Translations under genes and position numbers: made by a program
In this document: in pieces, positions 7,361 through 8,444 of the stretch
Numbering within the stretch: the first letter of the stretch is position 1
Layout of the letters: each line of letters starts with the position of its first letter
The notes under the pieces: model-generated
The model's input: only the letters and a program-made list of their open reading frames with translations
Databases searched by the model: none
What the model was told of the DNA's origin: nothing
Source: Marinilabilia sp. UBA5340
GTDB lineage: Bacteria > Bacteroidota > Bacteroidia > Bacteroidales > Marinilabiliaceae
Assembly: GCA_002411085.1 (NCBI GenBank)
Contig: DHQK01000083.1
Coordinates: forward strand, 1-8,444
Reading direction: 5' to 3'
Length of the DNA: 8,444 bases

Positions 7361-8311
7361 TTAAAAATATCGGGGCGACACCAATCTTTCTTTCATGAAT
7401 CCTTTGAAGTCGTAACTGATTACTACTTCGTGGGTGCCCGAGTCAAAGGGTTTCAAATCTGAAGTGGGAAAGTCATAAGAGTAGCCCACCATTAGCTGTG
7501 GCGATAACTGAATACCGGTCAGGAGCACAATGGCCTGATCTATTCGGTAAGAGGCTCCTGCCCATAATGTTTCGTTAAAAAGTAACTGGCCCGTTATTTC
7601 GGTGGAGAGCGGAGCTCCCTCAACAGCCCGGGTGATAAATGAGGGCTTGAACTTAAAAGTACGCTGACGTCCGAAAACCACTCCCGCCATGAGGTAATAA
7701 TGGCGTTGCAATTCTGAAAGGGTTCCTGTGGTTGTTTGGTTTCCGCTCAAATCGGTTTCAATAAGGCGTGGGATCGATGCACCCATGTAAAAGTGATCAC
7801 TGTAGAGGTAGAGACCGAATCCAGCATTGGGTTTGAATTTCTGTTCCAGATCTTTCTCAAAAGCCGGATCGCTGGCATCGGTGTTGAGCCCTCTGAGCCC
7901 CACATGGTAGTTGAAAAATCCGCCTTTAATGCCCATGGAAAGTTGCAGCTTCCTGCTTACCCTGATTCGGTAGGCGTAACTCACATTGAGGAACAGATTA
8001 CTGACCGGACCGTAATTGTCAGTCACCATTGAAAGACCAAGCCCCATTTTCTGACTGTTCAGGGGGGTGTGAACAGCAAAATCGTAGGAGCGTGGTGCTC
8101 CCTCCAGCCCTGCCCATTGATGGCGTGAGAGCAAGAGAACATTCAGCGCCTCCCGTGTGCCGGTATAGGCCGGATTTACAGTCATGGTGTTGAACATGTA
8201 CTGCGAGTATTGCGGTTCCTGTTGGGCTGTTGCCAGTGGAGTAATCCCTGTCAGTAGCAGAAAGGCCCACAAGTATCTGCGTAAGCTTATGGTTTTTAAT
8301 AATGGCCCCAT
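7361..8311 (-). CDS. PorP/SprF family type IX secretion outer membrane protein
   Basis: A 316-residue outer membrane beta-barrel protein of the PorP/SprF family. A signal peptide (about 10-29, ending ATA before QQEPQ) is followed by the family signature EPQYSQYMFNTMTVNPAYTG (32-51) and HQWAGLEGAPRSYDFAVHTPL (64-84, quoted as the span from HQWAG to HTPL). Alternating strands follow through the protein (for example YRIRVSRKLQLSMGIKGGFF), and HEVVISYDF near the end is the closing strand. SprF of Flavobacterium johnsoniae is needed for secretion of the adhesin SprB, and paralogues are often encoded next to a large protein with a CHU_C (type B) tail. That is the arrangement here: the CHU_C gene end lies 32 bases upstream and a PorE-like gene 18 bases downstream. 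It is therefore more likely a cargo-specific paralogue than the core PorP of a porKLMN operon. The protein runs 14 residues past the closing strand, which is slightly unusual. Confidence 0.9.
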   Translation of the reverse strand: MGPLLKTISLRRYLWAFLLLTGITPLATAQQEPQYSQYMFNTMTVNPAYTGTREALNVLLLSRHQWAGLEGAPRSYDFAVHTPLNSQKMGLGLSMVTDNYGPVSNLFLNVSYAYRIRVSRKLQLSMGIKGGFFNYHVGLRGLNTDASDPAFEKDLEQKFKPNAGFGLYLYSDHFYMGASIPRLIETDLSGNQTTTGTLSELQRHYYLMAGVVFGRQRTFKFKPSFITRAVEGAPLSTEITGQLLFNETLWAGASYRIDQAIVLLTGIQLSPQLMVGYSYDFPTSDLKPFDSGTHEVVISYDFKGFMKERLVSPRYF

Positions 8312-8343
8312 AACATTTGTTTTTTCTTATATTTTGTGGTGTT

Positions 8344-8444
8344 TTATCTTGCCAGATAAAGATATCCCTTCAGTGTTTTGTTGGTGTCGTATATGGTGAT
8401 GATGTAATAGTAGGTTCCGGCGGGAAGTCCTTTCCCTTTGCTTA
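8344..8444 (-). CDS. C-terminal end of a gliding-motility-associated (CHU_C / type B CTD) protein, partial
   Basis: Too short for a routine ORF scan, but clear when the minus strand is read from the right edge: an open frame of 32 codons ending in TAA at 8344-8346. It reads SKGKGLPAGTYYYIITIYD followed by TNKTLKGYLYLAR. LPAGTYYYII followed by a KGYLYL strand is the hallmark end of the gliding-motility-associated C-terminal domain (CHU_C, the type B T9SS sorting signal), found on very large adhesins such as SprB. The rest of the gene lies beyond the window. Its position directly upstream of PorP/SprF matches the usual cargo-plus-SprF pairing, so this protein is the probable substrate of the neighbouring outer membrane protein. 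Confidence 0.85.
   Translation of the reverse strand, partial: SKGKGLPAGTYYYIITIYDTNKTLKGYLYLAR

Noticed and set aside
8312..8343. AT-rich gap before PorP as a promoter
   Set aside because: It is only 32 bases, mostly A-rich on the coding strand, and lacks a TAnnTTTG -7 element. An operon linker is the simpler reading.

Overview
The window comes from a member of the Bacteroidota. It encodes a PorP/SprF-family outer membrane protein, a TPR-PD40 protein of the PorE/SprE type, the C-terminal end of a gliding-motility-associated (CHU_C) surface protein, and a CotH-family protein ending in a type IX secretion (T9SS) sorting tail. These families are characteristic of that phylum. Family or genus cannot be fixed from this stretch. 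Coding density is very high: no gap between genes exceeds 40 bases, and there are no RNA genes, insertion sequences or CRISPR arrays.

Layout. Positions 1-2862 (+) hold the 3' part of a large secreted CotH-type kinase gene that enters from the left edge. Everything else lies on the minus strand and reads right to left: the tail of a CHU_C protein (8344-8444, cut by the right edge), PorP/SprF (7361-8311), a TPR/PD40/carboxypeptidase-regulatory-like protein without an OmpA domain (5426-7342), a HlyD-type membrane fusion protein (4301-5386), a VTC-domain polyphosphate polymerase (3556-4299) and a DUF4956 membrane protein (2869-3543). The minus-strand gaps are 32, 18, 39, 1 and 12 bases, so all six genes could form one transcript. 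CotH and DUF4956 converge with only 6 bases between their stop codons.

How the genes may work together. The right half looks like a SprB/SprF-style surface adhesin unit: a T9SS cargo with a CHU_C tail, its PorP/SprF partner and an envelope TPR-PD40 protein. The left half groups four phosphate- or envelope-related families: a VTC polymerase that should make polyphosphate from ATP, a conserved multi-pass membrane protein, a periplasmic adaptor and a CotH-family kinase-fold protein predicted to be exported through the T9SS. From memory, CotH, VTC and DUF4956 genes are neighbours in other bacteria too. The HlyD gene joined to VTC by a one-base junction, and the T9SS tail on CotH, suggest a surface-directed version. 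A reasonable but unproven hypothesis is that the cluster makes polyphosphate or phosphorylated proteins and delivers them to the cell surface.
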